From: Craterostigma plantagineum
Lineage: Eukaryota; Streptophyta; Magnoliopsida; Lamiales; Linderniaceae
Reading direction: 5' to 3'
Assembly: GCA_027422505.1 (NCBI GenBank)
Contig: JAPQWV010000645.1
Coordinates: 248,001 to 312,000, forward strand
DNA length: 64,000 nt
A program made the position numbers and the translations under genes. Shown here in pieces: positions 9,826 to 22,012 of the stretch. How positions within the stretch are numbered: position 1 is the first letter of the stretch; each line of letters starts with the position of its first letter. The notes below the pieces were generated by a model. It worked only from the letters and a program-made list of their open reading frames with translations, was not told the DNA's origin and ran no database searches.

Positions 9826-12670
9826 TGTTAGACATTTTTGGTTCATGAGTGTTAGAGAGTTTTGATGAATAAGCAATTCGATTTGTGATCAATATAATGT
9901 CTAAGAACATGAAAATATTCGACCATGCATTATTCATGAGCTATAAATTGATTAAGGTGTTGAATATTTGATTCACATGTAATTCTGTAATTTATTGGTG
10001 AAACTGTGTGATTACATGTTATAGATGTTTCACGTGCTAGGATGTATCGGACTGAATACACTGGGCTATATATGGAAATAACGTGTGAAAATATCATCAT
10101 GCTTATATAAGGAAAATATGTTGTGTATATATGGTAGTGATATATTGTTGTAAATCGTTTATTCCTGGATGAAAATCATAACTGCGATTCTTTGCATGCT
10201 TTTCACTGAACTAAATGTGTGAAATCAATTTGATATCTTTACTTACACTGATTGGAATATTATATTTAGAAAATGTCTGATTTGATCGACTTTGTGGATA
10301 AGATGATATTATATGGTATATGCTGAAAACGAATTGATATCTGAAATATGGAAAGTTGTGGCGTGACACTTAAATTCGTGATAGCTATGATCTGATCTGA
10401 AATGTGTGCTAAACATGGTAAATATACTGATCTGACACTATGTGCTAAACATGAAAAATGTATTGATATGTTGCTATCTCGTGTGCTATACATGGAAATT
10501 AATTCTGGATTGATTTAGTCTATTAACTAATAGCAGGGAATCACATATGAAAAGTTCTGATATGGTAAATATAATTCGAAATGATTGAATATGCATTGAC
10601 TTCGAAATTGAGCTTGATATGGAATAAAATCATGCTTTAATGAGCCTATGGCCGTAGTAGATATTATTGTGGGCATGATTTACATTGCATGTTTGACTCT
10701 CGAAATTACATGGACTATATGCTTGATTTGGTGATTAATCTATGATCTAATTTTCCATGTATAGTGTTGAGTGAAAAAGTTTATATATGAGTAACACTTC
10801 ATAATTTCGAGACAACTTAGAATTGCGCATATACGACTCTTAGCGATTTGAGCAGAAACATTATTGAGATTCCTGAGCCTTCATTTGCGATAGCTTTCTG
10901 CCTACCTGAGCGATCACTTACGAAGTACTGACTGTACTGTGATATTCCAAACCCCCACCATACATTATGTCTTCGAGCGTGTTGCCTTCGAACGTGAGCA
11001 ATATCAAAGAGGCAGGATCGAGTTCTGGGGCCCTTCGGTAGCGAGCTGGGTCTGTCGGGATCAGGATATTCGAGGAACGAAAATCAGCGTGTGGTAACCT
11101 AGTTGCGTCTAGTGTTCGACTTGTTTCGGTTGTGTATTGGGCTAATCAATCAGTTTTGTATCCAGCTATGATGCATTACAGTGATTGGTTAAACGGAAAA
11201 TATGCTGTTTATATATGGAAAGTGATATATCCGTTGATACTTGCTTATTTCTGAATAAAGTCGAGTAGAAAATCAATTGCATGCTTTCCGCTGAATTTAA
11301 TGTGCAATATTGAATTAATATCTTTCCTTATGCTGATTGGAATATTATATTTAGGAAAGATTTGATTTGATTGACTTTATGGATAAGATGCTATTATATG
11401 GTATATGCTATAAACGGAAGTGATCTCTGAAATAAGGAAAGTTCTGCCATGACATAATAAATCGAATTAAGTTTGCTCTGATCTGATTTCTGTGCTAAAC
11501 CTGGTAAATATATTGATCTAATGATATGAGCTGTACATGGAAAACTTGTTGATATGATGCTATATCGTGTGCTATACTTGGAAAGAAAATCTGGATTGAC
11601 TTGTTCTAGAAACTGATAGCAGGGAATCACTTATAGAAAGTTCGGATATGGTAATTATACGCCAAAATGCTTGAATATGGTTGAGAACGAAATTGAGCTT
11701 TTATATGGAATATAACCATGCTTAAATGTGCTATATGACCGTTGCAATGATTTATTAAAAGCATGATTTATATGGTATGATTGACTCGAAAACTTGCATG
11801 TAAACTATGCTAAATTTGGTGATTATTATATGATATGATTTTCCATGTAAAGTGCTGATTGAAAAGATTATATATGAGTCACACCTTTGATAATCTCCTT
11901 CTTTAAGGGTTTAAGTGCTCCGTAATCCCGCCGAGTCCCTGGAACATTCCCTCCACTTTCAGAATTTCGAGTCCCTGAGAATTTGCGATTATAAACCTAC
12001 GAGAAATTCTTGAGCAGAAACAGACAGAGAGATTCCTGAGCTTTTATTTGCGATAGCTTTCTGCCATACTGAGCGTTAACTTGCGATACCATCACTGAGC
12101 AAGTGATTCATCCTGATATTCCAACCTCCCGCCATATATTCTGTCTTCGGACGTGTTGTCTTCGGACGTGAGCAATACCAAGGAGGCAAGGTCGACGTTT
12201 ACGCACACGTGAAGGGAAGGACGAGTTCCGGGGGCCCTTCGGTAGCGAGCTGTGTCTGTCGGGATCAGGAGATTCCGAGGAACGAAACTCGGCGTGTGGT
12301 AACCTAGTAGTGGCTAGTGTTCGACTTGTTTCGGTTGTGTATTGGGCTAACCAATCAGTTCTGTAACCAGCTACGGTGCATTAAGTGAATGGTTGAACTC
12401 TTGGAAAGCAAATCCCAAGGAGAGGAGTAAACCCCAGTTAGGATTATAACCTCTATGAAAATCATGTCTCGCATTTACTTTTCAGTTATTTCTTTATCGC
12501 TGTGAGAAAGACCCGACACACATCCGACTGTACTAGGATATATCAGGCATACTCGTCACAAACATTAGTAGGCATATCTAAGGTACTACACTTAGGATTT
12601 GTAAAGAAGAAGCATAAATTTTTTATAAGCCTAATTCAACACCCCCCTCTTAGGCACATTTATATCTTCA
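9826..12670 (+). repeat. Long Copia LTR with internal tandem duplication
   Basis: The sequence is a plus-strand relative of the LTR at 40266-41667. Its left end starts TGTTAGACATTTTTGG and its right end finishes CTTAGGCACATTTATATCTTCA, matching the two ends of that LTR. The middle is present twice: the block beginning GGAAAATATG at about 10111 runs to GATTGGTTAAAC near 11200, then the sequence jumps back to a second, diverged copy from about 11201 to 12395. Flanks (ATATG on the left, AAAAG on the right) give no target duplication. The left end lies 27 bases after the stop codon of the YebC-like gene and the right end abuts a broken reverse transcriptase gene. No gag or pol of its own is attached. 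Confidence 0.75.
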
Positions 12671-13473
12671 AAAAGAATAATGACAATATCAGAACCTGTC
12701 CCTTTAACAAATAGGGAATGATCAGCTTCAGCTTGTTTGAAACCAAAGCTCTGCAAGTCTTGTGACAGTTTCGAGTTCCATTGTCCTGACGCCTGTTTCA
12801 AATCGTATATGGACTTCTCTAACTTACAAACAAGCTTCCTTGACCCATCCAGTTGCAGCCTAGTTGAATATCCTGGTGGTAATTCCATTTATACTTCTTC
12901 GGTTAAATCACCATTCAAAAGCATTATTAACATCCATCTGGAAAAGATACCAATCTTGTGAAGCTGCCAAGGATAAGATCACATTTATTGTGCTAGACTT
13001 AGCAAGTGGTGCAAAAATATCTATATAATTCCCTCTTGTTGATTATATCCCTTTGCTACCAATCGGGCTTTGAACTTCTCAACTGAACCATTAGAATGAT
13101 GTTTAATCTTGTATACCCATCGACACCCAATTGAGTGCCTGCCATAAGGTAAAGGGACAACTGACCATGTCCCATTTTCTCCTTGTAATTCCTCATTCAT
13201 AGCATTCCTCCATTGATGGTGTTTGACTGCATGATGGTAAAATTGCGGCTCAAATGCTGCAGAGACTGCCAAAGTGAACTGTTCATACTGGTTAGAAAGA
13301 ATATTATGTGTAAAAAAGTTAGAGATAAGATATCTATTAGTTGAGGATTGATGGCAGTAGTCCTTCAAGTAGGAAGGTGTCTTTGTTGGTCTGGAAGATC
13401 CTCTGACTTGCTGGACTGCATCAGTAGTCTTTGATACATATACCAGTATCAATTTGTTCACCAAGATCTTCAT
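12671..13473 (-). pseudogene. Copia reverse transcriptase, N-terminal part
   Basis: Upstream block 13473-13021 holds the RT start, including [18 protein letters not shown] and [14 protein letters not shown]. The downstream block (12888-12671) holds CKLEKSIYDLKQASGQWNSK and SLFVKGTGSDIV. Frames differ and the stretch between is broken. The gene ends before the catalytic aspartates, so no activity is possible. Confidence 0.85.
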
Positions 13474-13662
13474 CCGAATGATCTGTCATTGTTTGCTGAT
13501 GAATTCCCTGATTCCCTTCATTTGTTTCATAGGAACATCTTCAATATCTTTTCCAAACCTTCATTGACAGCCCTTGGTAAAACAAAGTTAGGAAACTCAT
13601 CACCTGGATGTTGTTCATGCATATCCGCCAGAGGAAAAATGTGCTCATGAAATCTTACATCT

Positions 13663-14440
13663 CTAGTTATCCAAACCTTTCTTGAATCTAAATCTAATAC
13701 TAACCTTTAATCCCATTAGGATATCCCAAGAAAATACAAGCTCTTGCCCTTGGATCAAACTTAGTCCTATTGGCAGCAAGAGTAGAAGCATAACATAAGC
13801 ACCCAAAAGATATAAGAATACTAAAATCCACAGATTTATGATACAACAATTCATAAGGATGATACAACAATTCATAAGGAGACCTATACTTCAAGATTTT
13901 CGAAGGGACTTTATTTATAAGAAATTCAGCTGTAAGGATACACTCGTTCCAGAAACTTAAAGGAGGCTTAGACTGGAAGAATAAGGCTCGAGTCACATTG
14001 AGTAAGTGCCTATGCTTTCTCTCCACAACTGAGTTTTGTTGGGGAGTTTGGACACAAGAAAGTTGATGGAGTGTCCCTTTGGTCTTCAAGAAATCTAAGT
14101 TGAAATTCCTTGGCATTGTCTGATCTTATTACCTTTGTTCTGGCCTTGAAATGATTCTCAATCATGTTAAAAAAGAATGGAATAATGCTCACAACATCGT
14201 ATTTATTTCTCAGCATAAAGATCCAGGTATATCTTGTATGATCATTTACCAATGTTAAGAAATACTTGTGTGATGTGTGTGATGTGTGTGATGTAATGTG
14301 AAATGGCTCACATATATCACAATGAACTAGATCAAAGCAGAGCACACAACATTATTCTCAAAGTTCAAAGGCAATCTTGTTTGTTTGTTTAGATCGCAAA
14401 CCTTACAAACATCATCTGAAATATCTCTACAATTCAATCT
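13663..14440 (-). pseudogene. Copia integrase core, broken
   Basis: The DDE core is recognisable in pieces: LVHCDICEPF with the first Asp, [10 protein letters not shown] with the second, and [16 protein letters not shown] with the Glu. Frames change near 14110 and 13870. Two small local duplications disrupt it further: a 21-bp unit at about 13843-13884 repeats PYELLYH, and a TGTGATG-type repeat near 14273-14293 gives repeated His-Thr-Ser. Integrase would insert the DNA copy into the genome. Confidence 0.85.
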
Positions 14441-14499
14441 TTGTTTGATCTTATTCAAGATATTATAAGAAGGGTGGCCTAACTTTCTATTCCATACAT

Positions 14500-15009
14500 C
14501 TAAAGAAACTGCGAGGTAACAGAATTTGTCATGACATTCTTGTCAACATTATTCACTAAACAAGAATCATTAAGCACATATACTCCGTCTCTCTTACTAC
14601 CCTTGCCAATCATCAACTTCCGAGTTGAATCCTGAATGACAAAGTGATCATTGAAGAAGGTTAGGACCATATCATTTGAAGTTGTTAAAGAATTTACTGA
14701 CAGCAGATTGAACTTGAAATCTGGTATGTACAATACCCCTTTCAAGATCATATTGAATCCAACTCTGACTGTCCATGCCTGATTTATTCTTATGGAATGA
14801 TTATTAGGTAAGACTACATAGATAGGATCTATAGAGTTTATTGATTCAAAGATGTCATGGTAACAGCTTAGGTGCCTTGATGCCCCTAAATCTACAAACC
14901 AGTTTTCTTTATTATGCAAATCAAGTATGTTAAAGGATAGACACAAACCTCTACTTGTCCCTTGGTTGGGTTGTTCAGTGATTGCATCTTCTGATTTGTT
15001 GAAGAGCAT
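14500..15009 (-). pseudogene. Copia protease and linker
   Basis: The active-site region reads WFVDLGASRHLSC, a variant of the usual D-S/T-G-A, with Leu at the second position. It is followed by the SINSLTTSNDM-like and FVIQDSTRKLMIGKG stretches typical of the region before GAG-pre-integrase. The block is one open frame of 169 codons. The adjacent blocks are out of frame or separated by stops. Confidence 0.82.
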
Positions 15010-15029
15010 CTTGAATTGCTAAAGCTGTT

Positions 15030-16081
15030 GAAGGTTCAGTTGCTGGACAAAATTCTCTACCACTGCATTGTATTTCTCTGAATCTTGTGGTCCAATTGTC
15101 ACCTGATTAATTCTTGAATTCCTGGGTCTTGGATTCTGCTTGAAACCTGGTGGATATCCATGCATCTTGTAGCAATTCTCAACTGTGTGACCTTACCTGC
15201 TGCAGTGAGTACAGAAAGGTTTCAAGCCATCCCTTTTATGATTGAAAGATGGTTTCCTATTCTGCTGAAAGCCTCCTGAGGTAGTAGATGCCACGGAATT
15301 CTTGGATAGCAGAGAATGTGATGTCCAATATCTTCTTGACCATTGACAGAGTTAGAAACGGAGGATAAGGCAATTGCCCTTTGTCTCTGTTCTTGAGATA
15401 CCAAAGCAAACACTTTGTTGATTGGTGGCTGTGGTTCCATTAATAATATTTGCCCTCTGATATGTGCATAAGACTCAGTGTGTCCCATGAGAAAAGTTAT
15501 CACATGATCCTTCTCGAAATAGGATTTCAGTTCTTGAACACCTCCACAAGTGCAAGTACTACATGTACATGCTGGCCTGAAGTTTGTAAGTTCATCCCAT
15601 AGAGTCTTCAGCCTTGTATAGTACAACCCTGGGCTTGATTGATTCTGATGGTGTCCTAATAACTCCTTTCTCAGCTGGTAGAACCTCGGTCGATTACTTT
15701 CTTGAAACCTCTCTTGAAGATCGATCCAAATGGCTCTCGCAAATTTGGAGTATAGAATGCTCGCTGAGATTTATTTTGAAACTGAATTAAGAATCCACGA
15801 AATTACCATATCATTGTTCCACTTCCATGCAGGAACCAACTTTTGATCGATCTCCACTGGTTTGTTGATAGTTCCGTCGATATCTTGTTCTTGACAGATA
15901 GAGCGATCATCATTGATCTGCTCCAAGAGGCATAGTTGTCCCCAACAAGGGGCTGATGAACAAGGATCAACCCAAGGTTGTTCGTGTGATGGAGATAAAA
16001 TGGATGAAGCTGATCATCCATGGCTGATTTTTCAATTGGACGTACAAACACATCAGTGTTGTTCTGATTTGATTCCGCCAT
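15030..16081 (-). pseudogene. Copia gag, broken
   Basis: Starts at ATG 16081. The gag signature VGDNYASWSRSMMIALSVKN lies near 15960, followed by the RLKTLWDEL region at 15620-15600 and a zinc-knuckle area near 15200-15130 interrupted by TAA. The reading frame is lost between 15803 and 15626. The same gag type occurs, inverted, in the neighbouring element at 20305-21396. Confidence 0.83.
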
Positions 16082-16150
16082 TTCTTGAAACTTGATTTGT
16101 GTAGAACTTGCTGAGAATTATGATCAAGGCGCAGCTGATGAATTAAAATC

Positions 16151-16162
16151 GCTCTGATACCA
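16151..16162 (-). other. Primer binding site, initiator-Met tRNA
   Basis: The minus strand reads TGGTATCAGAGC. It defines the 5' end of the internal region of the 12671-16165 Copia element. Confidence 0.9.
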
Positions 16163-16400
16163 TATTGCAGCTCAAATATTTGTGGACACCGCGGCTAGCT
16201 TCGTCGAGACCCATAGTAACAAACAAACGCTCCCCCATCCTCCAGTCGGGGTGGGGAAGCAATTCTCTCTTTTTTTTCTTAATTTTTTCTTGGTTTTTGC
16301 TCTTCTTTGTAGTATTGATGTTGGTTTTGTGATGTATGTTTGGTCTACCGTATGTATTTTTGTTGTTTTCGAGTGTGTTTGGTATACCGTGTAGTATTTA

Positions 16401-17214
16401 TAAGGGTTGGGTTTTTGGCGGTTTTTGGCTAATTCCGCACCAAACCACTATATGCGGTTTTTTGAAAACAATTCTCAAACCGCGGTTTTGAAAAATAAAA
16501 AACCACACGTACGGTTTCAAGCGGTTTGGTGCGGTTGCGGTGCGGTTTTGCGGTTTTAACCGAACAAAAAAAATACTTATATATTATCGAATGGAAAAAT
16601 AGTTTTTAAAAGCGTTAGGCGCAAAATGTGATGAGACATCGACTTGCCTCATAAACAATGGGCAAGTTGAGGTATTTTGCCTCATATGTCGAAGCGTCAC
16701 CATTGTCCACGTTATCTTATTTTATATTAGGTTTTACTTATATTATGGGCCAGTTTTATCAATATAGTGGTTTAGCTTTGTGGTCCGATTGGAGATCAAA
16801 ATATAAATAGTAGTTAAAAAAAAAACTATTAAATGTTCGAGTCGTATCTATTTTAACTCTACATGTTCGGTCGTTTATTCTTATAGAAACATGTTTAACA
16901 TAAAAATTAAAATTAAGTATGTTCGTAATGATATAACTTATATGGTCAACAAAATTAGCATATAACTAAAAGACTTACTAGTAAAGTAAATAATTAAACT
17001 AAAAATAAATTTCAAATATGACAAGTGTAAAATTACCATAAAGAAAAATTAGATAAAATTAATAAAAATATATAGAAAACTAAAGTGTGGTTCGGTGCGG
17101 TGCAGTTTTGTAAATTAAATTAAACCGCGGTTTTGACGGTTGTATTATAGGGTGCGGTGTGGTGCGGTGCGGTACGGGCGGTTTGGGCGGTTTTCTAAAC
17201 CATTGCACACCCCT
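16401..17214. mobile_element. hAT-like MITE, 814 bp
   Basis: An 8-bp direct duplication AGTATTTA flanks it (16393-16400 and 17215-17222). The ends are imperfect inverted repeats: TAAGGGTTGGG on the left, and AGGGGTGTGCAATGG as the reverse complement of the right end. Subterminal regions on both sides are packed with GCGGTTT/AACCGC words. No transposase frame is present. The 8-bp duplication and end sequence fit the hAT superfamily. Confidence 0.8.
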
Positions 17215-17276
17215 AGTATTTATGTAGTTTTTGTTATGTGTGTTTGGTCTATCGTGGGTTTGTGCTTGTCTGTTAT

Positions 17277-17532
17277 TGCAAATATGAACTGTACAATAAG
17301 GGTTTGCACTGAAGCGATGAAGGGAAATTTTTTTTTTTTCACAGAATAAATGATACATGTTTGAGTGATACATATATATACAGTGATTCTAATACCACCG
17401 CCTAAACACCATACTAACAGTCACAAACTAACTGGATTAATTTAAATAATTCTCTAAATAATACAATGATTCATCCAATATTTTCTTGAGTTGTAGCAGA
17501 GTCCGATGAATGTTGTGATAATATATCCGACA
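17277..17532 (-). repeat. 3' LTR of the 17277-22270 Copia element
   Basis: Begins TGCAAATATGAACTG and ends ATATATCCGACA on the plus strand. The purine tract GCGGGGGCTG lies inside it on the minus strand. Matches 22028-22270 apart from a longer T run near 17329 and the last few bases. Confidence 0.88.
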
Positions 17533-19193
17533 GCCCCCGCAAGATGGAGCGTATATATATATATCACGGACATCTTGGATAACAAAGAGCGCAAAAACAC
17601 AGCTGGTAAAGCCTTAGTGAAAAGATCTGCAAGTTGATCTTCGCTTCGAACTGGTAAAAGTTTAATGTGCCCAACATTGAGATGATGCCGAATGAAATGG
17701 CAATCAATCTCAATATGTTTACTATGTTCATGAAACTTGGGATATGATGCTAGCTGAATCGCAGAACGATTATCGCAATAGATGATTGGGATTTGTCGCG
17801 GAGGACAACCAATTTCTGATAGTAGTTGTCGAAGCCAAAGTATTTCACTAGTCGTTGTCCCTAGTGCTCTATATTCTGCTTCTATCGAAGATTTTGCCAC
17901 GGTAGTTTGTTTCTTCGCCTTCCGCAACGTGTTACCCAGGAAAGTGCAGAAACCCGAAACAGATCTCATTGTGTCGGAACAAGCTGCCCAATCAGAGTCT
18001 GAAAAGGCTTTAATATGCAAGTCTGAAGCTGCTGACATGAAGAGTCCTTGGCCAGGCGTGCCCTTGAGATAACGAAGAAGATGGTTAATAGCTGCTTGAT
18101 GTGAGGATCTCGTCTTGTTAACAAATTGGCTGAGCTGATGCACAGCGAAGGAAATATCTGGTCGAGTAAAGGTGAGATATAATAAACGACCAATGAGCCT
18201 TCGATATGATGCTGGATCTGCTAGTTCAACCCCGTCTGATTGATTTAATTTCAGTTTAGGATTCATCGGCGTAGAGAGCGGCTTCGATCCTAGATAACCT
18301 GTATCTTCTAAGAGCTTGAGTGTATATTGCCTCTGAGATACAGAAATCCCTTGGGGCTGCCGAGCAATTTCTAGTCCGAGAAAGTAGCAAAGATCTCCAA
18401 GATCCTTCAACTTAAAATGACTATGCAAATACTGTCTTGTGATATTGATAGCAGCGAGAGAAGGGCCTGCAATTATTATGTCATCGACATAGACCAAGAC
18501 GACAACAATATCTGAACCAGAACCTTTGACGAACAGCGAATGATCAGACTCGGTCTGAGAAAAGCCAAACGCTTGTAAGGCTTGAGTGAGTTTTGAATTC
18601 CATTGTCGAGACGCTTGTTTGAGTCCATAGATGGACTTGTGCAACTTGCAAACAAATTATCCTGATGCATTCTGAGGCTTCTTAGGTTGATAGCCTAGTG
18701 GCAACTCCATGTAGACCTCCTCTAAGAGCTCACCGTTCAAGAAAGCATTATTGATGTCCAGCTGAAAAAGTTTCCAGTTCTGTGAGGCTGCTAAGGATAA
18801 CAACACTTTGATTGTACTCGTCTTTGCTACAGGAGAGAAAGTGTCGATGTAATCGACCCCTTCTTGTTGATTATAACCCTTAGCCACCAACCTAACTTTG
18901 AAACGTTCGATGGATCCATTTGAATTAAATTTTGTCTTGTAAACCCACCTACAACCTATTGCATGCTTGTTGTCCGGCAGCCGTACTACAGACCATGTTT
19001 GATTCTGTTCTAAGGCCTGTAATTCTTCACTCATAGCGTCCCTCCAATGTTGAATTCGTACTGCCTGATGGAAGAATAATGGCTCAGTTTCTGCAGAAAC
19101 AGAAAAAAATGAAATTTTTATAATCTTCATTAAGCCTATCATAGGATAGATATCTAGATAAGGGATAAGGAGTTTTTGAAATCTTGGAGGCAT
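17533..19193 (-). pseudogene. Copia reverse transcriptase-RNase H with one in-frame stop
   Basis: RT motifs run from [20 protein letters not shown] and [16 protein letters not shown] through [10 protein letters not shown], then YGLKQASRQWN and the catalytic VYVDDIIIAG. RNase H follows with FSDSDWA, SSIEAEYRAL, YCDNRSAIQL and SKHIEIDCHFIRHHL. The frame is open throughout except for a single TAA at 18657-18659 and runs through the purine tract into the LTR, stopping at 17454. Apart from that stop, all catalytic residues I can check are present. Confidence 0.9.
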
Positions 19194-19487
19194 GACAGTG
19201 GAAGTCCTTCAAATAAGAAGGTTGTTTACAGACACGAGTTGATTTTCTTAATGGCTCCACTATATTTTTCTTTTGCTGTTGTTCAGCTGAATCAGGAGCA
19301 GTTGTCTCCTGAACCTGACCATCACCAAAATCTGCTGTAACTTCATGTTCTTGATCTCCAAGGTCTCCACTATCTTGATGTTGATCACCTGTAAACTCTT
19401 GAGTCACATGATCATTAGCAATATTTGGTAAACCAAATCAGAAAGAAAACATCTCCTTGGTCCTTATATATATCATGGCAAGGAAAA

Positions 19488-20150
19488 TTATGTTCTAAAA
19501 ATCGTATGTCTGGAAATCTGCACCTCCTTGGTTTCTAGATCCAAAACTTTGTAACCCTTCACCCCGTTTGGGTAACCTATGAAGATACAAGGTTTAGCTC
19601 GAGGCTGGAACTTAGTTCGATGAGCTGATAAAGTTGAAACATAACATAAGCACCCAAACGTTCTTAAAAATGAATAATCTACAGATCTACCATATAAGAG
19701 CTCGTATGGTGCCTTATTGTTCAGATATCTCGATGGAGTTCTATTTATCAGAAAGGCAGCTGTCAAAATACATTCGTTCCAAAATTTTAAAGGTAAACCA
19801 GACTGGAAAAATAAGGCTCTTGATACATTGAGTAGGTGTTGGTGCTTCCTCTCCACAACAGAATTTTGTTGTGGAGTTTGCATGCATGAAAAATGATGTA
19901 ATGTCCCTTTACTTTTCAAGAATTCTGTAAACTTGAACTCTGGTGCATTGTCCGACCTTAACACCTTAATTTTCATTCCAAATTGAGTCTCCACCATATT
20001 AAAAAGGAAGGAATAATATCAGTCACATCAAGCAAAAATACCCAAGTGTATCTTGTATAGTCATCCACAATTGTTAAGAAATATCTATGTGTTGTGTGTG
20101 AAATAACATGAAAGGGCCCCCAAATATCACAATGTATCAAATCAAATGCA
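19488..20150 (-). pseudogene. Copia integrase
   Basis: Contains FDLIHCDIWGPF near the inversion breakpoint (first Asp), [12 protein letters not shown] (second Asp) and [16 protein letters not shown] (catalytic Glu), then [13 protein letters not shown] and [10 protein letters not shown]. The frame changes between 20020 and 19997. The zinc-binding start of integrase lies on the other side of the inversion at about 21850-22012. Confidence 0.88.
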
Positions 20151-20168
20151 GAGCAAACTCTTTCATTA

Positions 20169-20180
20169 TGGTATCAGAGC
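20169..20180 (+). other. Inverted copy of the primer binding site
   Basis: TGGTATCAGAGC on the plus strand, directly after a stretch complementary to the integrase reading. It is followed by the leader and gag on the plus strand. It marks the left breakpoint of the inversion. Confidence 0.92.
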
Positions 20181-20304
20181 GAAGCTCTGTTGCTCTCTGA
20201 ATTCACAATCATCCAAGAATCTCATTGGTGCTTAGAGAGAGTCTGTCTTCATCTCACGTAAAGATCAGCCCCATTATCGAAAATCAAGAATCTCAACATC
20301 TGAT

Positions 20305-21396
20305 ATGGCAGATCAAAGCATAGTCGACACAATTCCCCCATGGATGATCCTCTTCACCCCTTTGCCTTCATCATACTGATAACCCTGGTCAGATTCTCGT
20401 GCACCAACACTTAACAGGTGATAATTACCCCTCATGGAGTAGATCCATGGCGATAGCATTGTCCGTTAAAAATAAGAATGGTTTCATTGATGGGACAATC
20501 AAGAAACCTGCTTCGGATGACAAAAAAAGGTACCTCGCGTGGAAGAGAAACAATGATATAGTCATCTCATGGATTCTCAACTTTGTATCGAAGGACATCT
20601 TTGGAAGCATTATATACTCGGAATCAGCCCGAGACATTTGGATCGACTTGCAAGAACGATTTCAAGAAAGCAATGGTCCGAAGTTTTATCAATTAAGAAA
20701 AGAGTTGCTGAGTTTGTCTCAAAACAGATCATCCACTTCTCTATACTACACAAAAACTGAAGAGCTTGTGGGATGAATTGTCAAATTTTCGGCCCTCTTG
20801 TACGTGCGGAAAGTGTGCTTGTGAAGGGGTTGAAGAATTGAAGAAATTTTGAAAGGGACTATGTTGTGACCTTCCTTATGGGGCTCGATGATTCGTATTC
20901 TCACATTCGTGGACAAATATTGTCCTCTGCCCCCAATTAACAAGGTCTTCTCCTTAATATCTCAGGAAGAGAGACAAAGGACTATCTCTTCTAGTTCCAA
21001 TCAAGAAGATAATGCGCAGCATATGGCCCTTTTGGCAAAAAATGCAGTCTCCTCTACTACATCTGCTGCGAGTTTTCAATCGAACAAGAAGCCTCTTAAC
21101 CCTCGAAAGGAGGTAATAAACCGTTCTGTGTGTACCGTAATAGAACTGGGCACACGCAAGAGACGTGCTACATGCTGCATGGTTTTCCACCCGGATATAA
21201 GCAGAACACAAGATTCAAAACAATGAGGGTTAACCAAGTTACAACAGTTGCTGGTCATCATGAATCAGAAGAAGGAAATGGGCTTGATAGTGTGAATTCT
21301 ATTGCTGAAACCTTTGTGCAACAACACAATCCACAACAGCTGCAATACTTTAAAATGTTGCTTCAAAGCTCGGACACTGCTCTGCACAATCAGTAA
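20305..21396 (+). pseudogene. Copia gag on the inverted segment
   Basis: ATG at 20305. The gag signature LTGDNYPSWSRSMAIALSVK lies at 20407 onward, then IWIDLQERFQESNGPKFYQL. A zinc-knuckle region around 21130-21190 reads CYMLHGFPPGY. Two or more frameshifts (near 20335, 20770 and 21120) break it. It is homologous to the minus-strand gag at 15030-16081. Confidence 0.87.
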
Positions 21397-21441
21397 AAGG
21401 GACATTCAGTTTCTGGGACAGGTAGACGTGAAGGCATAGTA

Positions 21442-22012
21442 TTGTCTTTTAATATCCCAGATTTGAAATCAGATAAAGTGTGGATATTAGACACTGGTGC
21501 GTCTAGACATATATACTGTTGTGCTGCCCAGTTTACCACGATGTATCCAATTAACACCTCACTTGTTACCTTACCTGATGAAAGTTCTGTACAAGTAAAT
21601 TTTGCAGGGACAATCAAACTACTTGCAGGTTTGATGTTGAATGATGTGTTGTTTGTTCCTAAGTTAGTTAGTTCTTTAACTGCTACCAATGATTTATGTC
21701 TCACTTTCATCGACGATCACTGTGTTATTCAGGACATATCACAGACTTCAATAATTGGCAGGGGTAGTAGACACGAGGGACTTTATGTGTTGAATGTAGC
21801 AGATTTGTGTGATGTAAAGGCCTTTTCTGTTTCTAGCAAAATCCCTATGATGGTTTGGCACAAAAGACTCGGTCATCCCTCTTTAAATAGTCTTTCTGTA
21901 ATGATATCTACCTTGAGATATCAACCTTTAAAGGATCAGCAACACATTTGCAAAATTTGTCCATTAGCAAAACAAAGGAAATTGTCGTTTGTTTCTCATA
22001 ATGGAAGAGTTT
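21442..22012 (+). pseudogene. Copia protease and GAG-pre-integrase on the inverted segment
   Basis: The protease active site is WILDTGASRHIYCC. The pre-integrase part reads VWHKRLGHPSLNSL with HICKICPLAKQ, the zinc-binding start of integrase. The frame is cut at 22012 exactly where the sequence changes to the inverted primer binding site. The continuation of this protein is on the minus strand at 20150. Confidence 0.88.

Larger units (their letters stand above)
12671..16165 (-). mobile_element. Copia element, 3' truncated (RE1-like lineage)
   Basis: Read on the minus strand from the primer binding site at 16151-16162, the order is gag, protease, integrase, reverse transcriptase, the Copia order. 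The element stops at 12671 just before the catalytic YVDD box of reverse transcriptase, where the LTR ending at 12670 abuts it. The LTR should begin at about 16166 (TGCAGCTC) but no partner is available to define it. Many frameshifts and stops make this an old, dead copy. Confidence 0.85.

Noticed and set aside
10266..11630. Short minus-strand open frames in the duplicated LTR.
   Set aside because: The two are similar only because the LTR block is duplicated. They have no domain and lie in non-coding LTR sequence.
17080..17373. Open frames across the hAT-like MITE border (both strands).
   Set aside because: They read through subterminal GCGGTTT words giving low-complexity Pro/Thr/His; not a gene.
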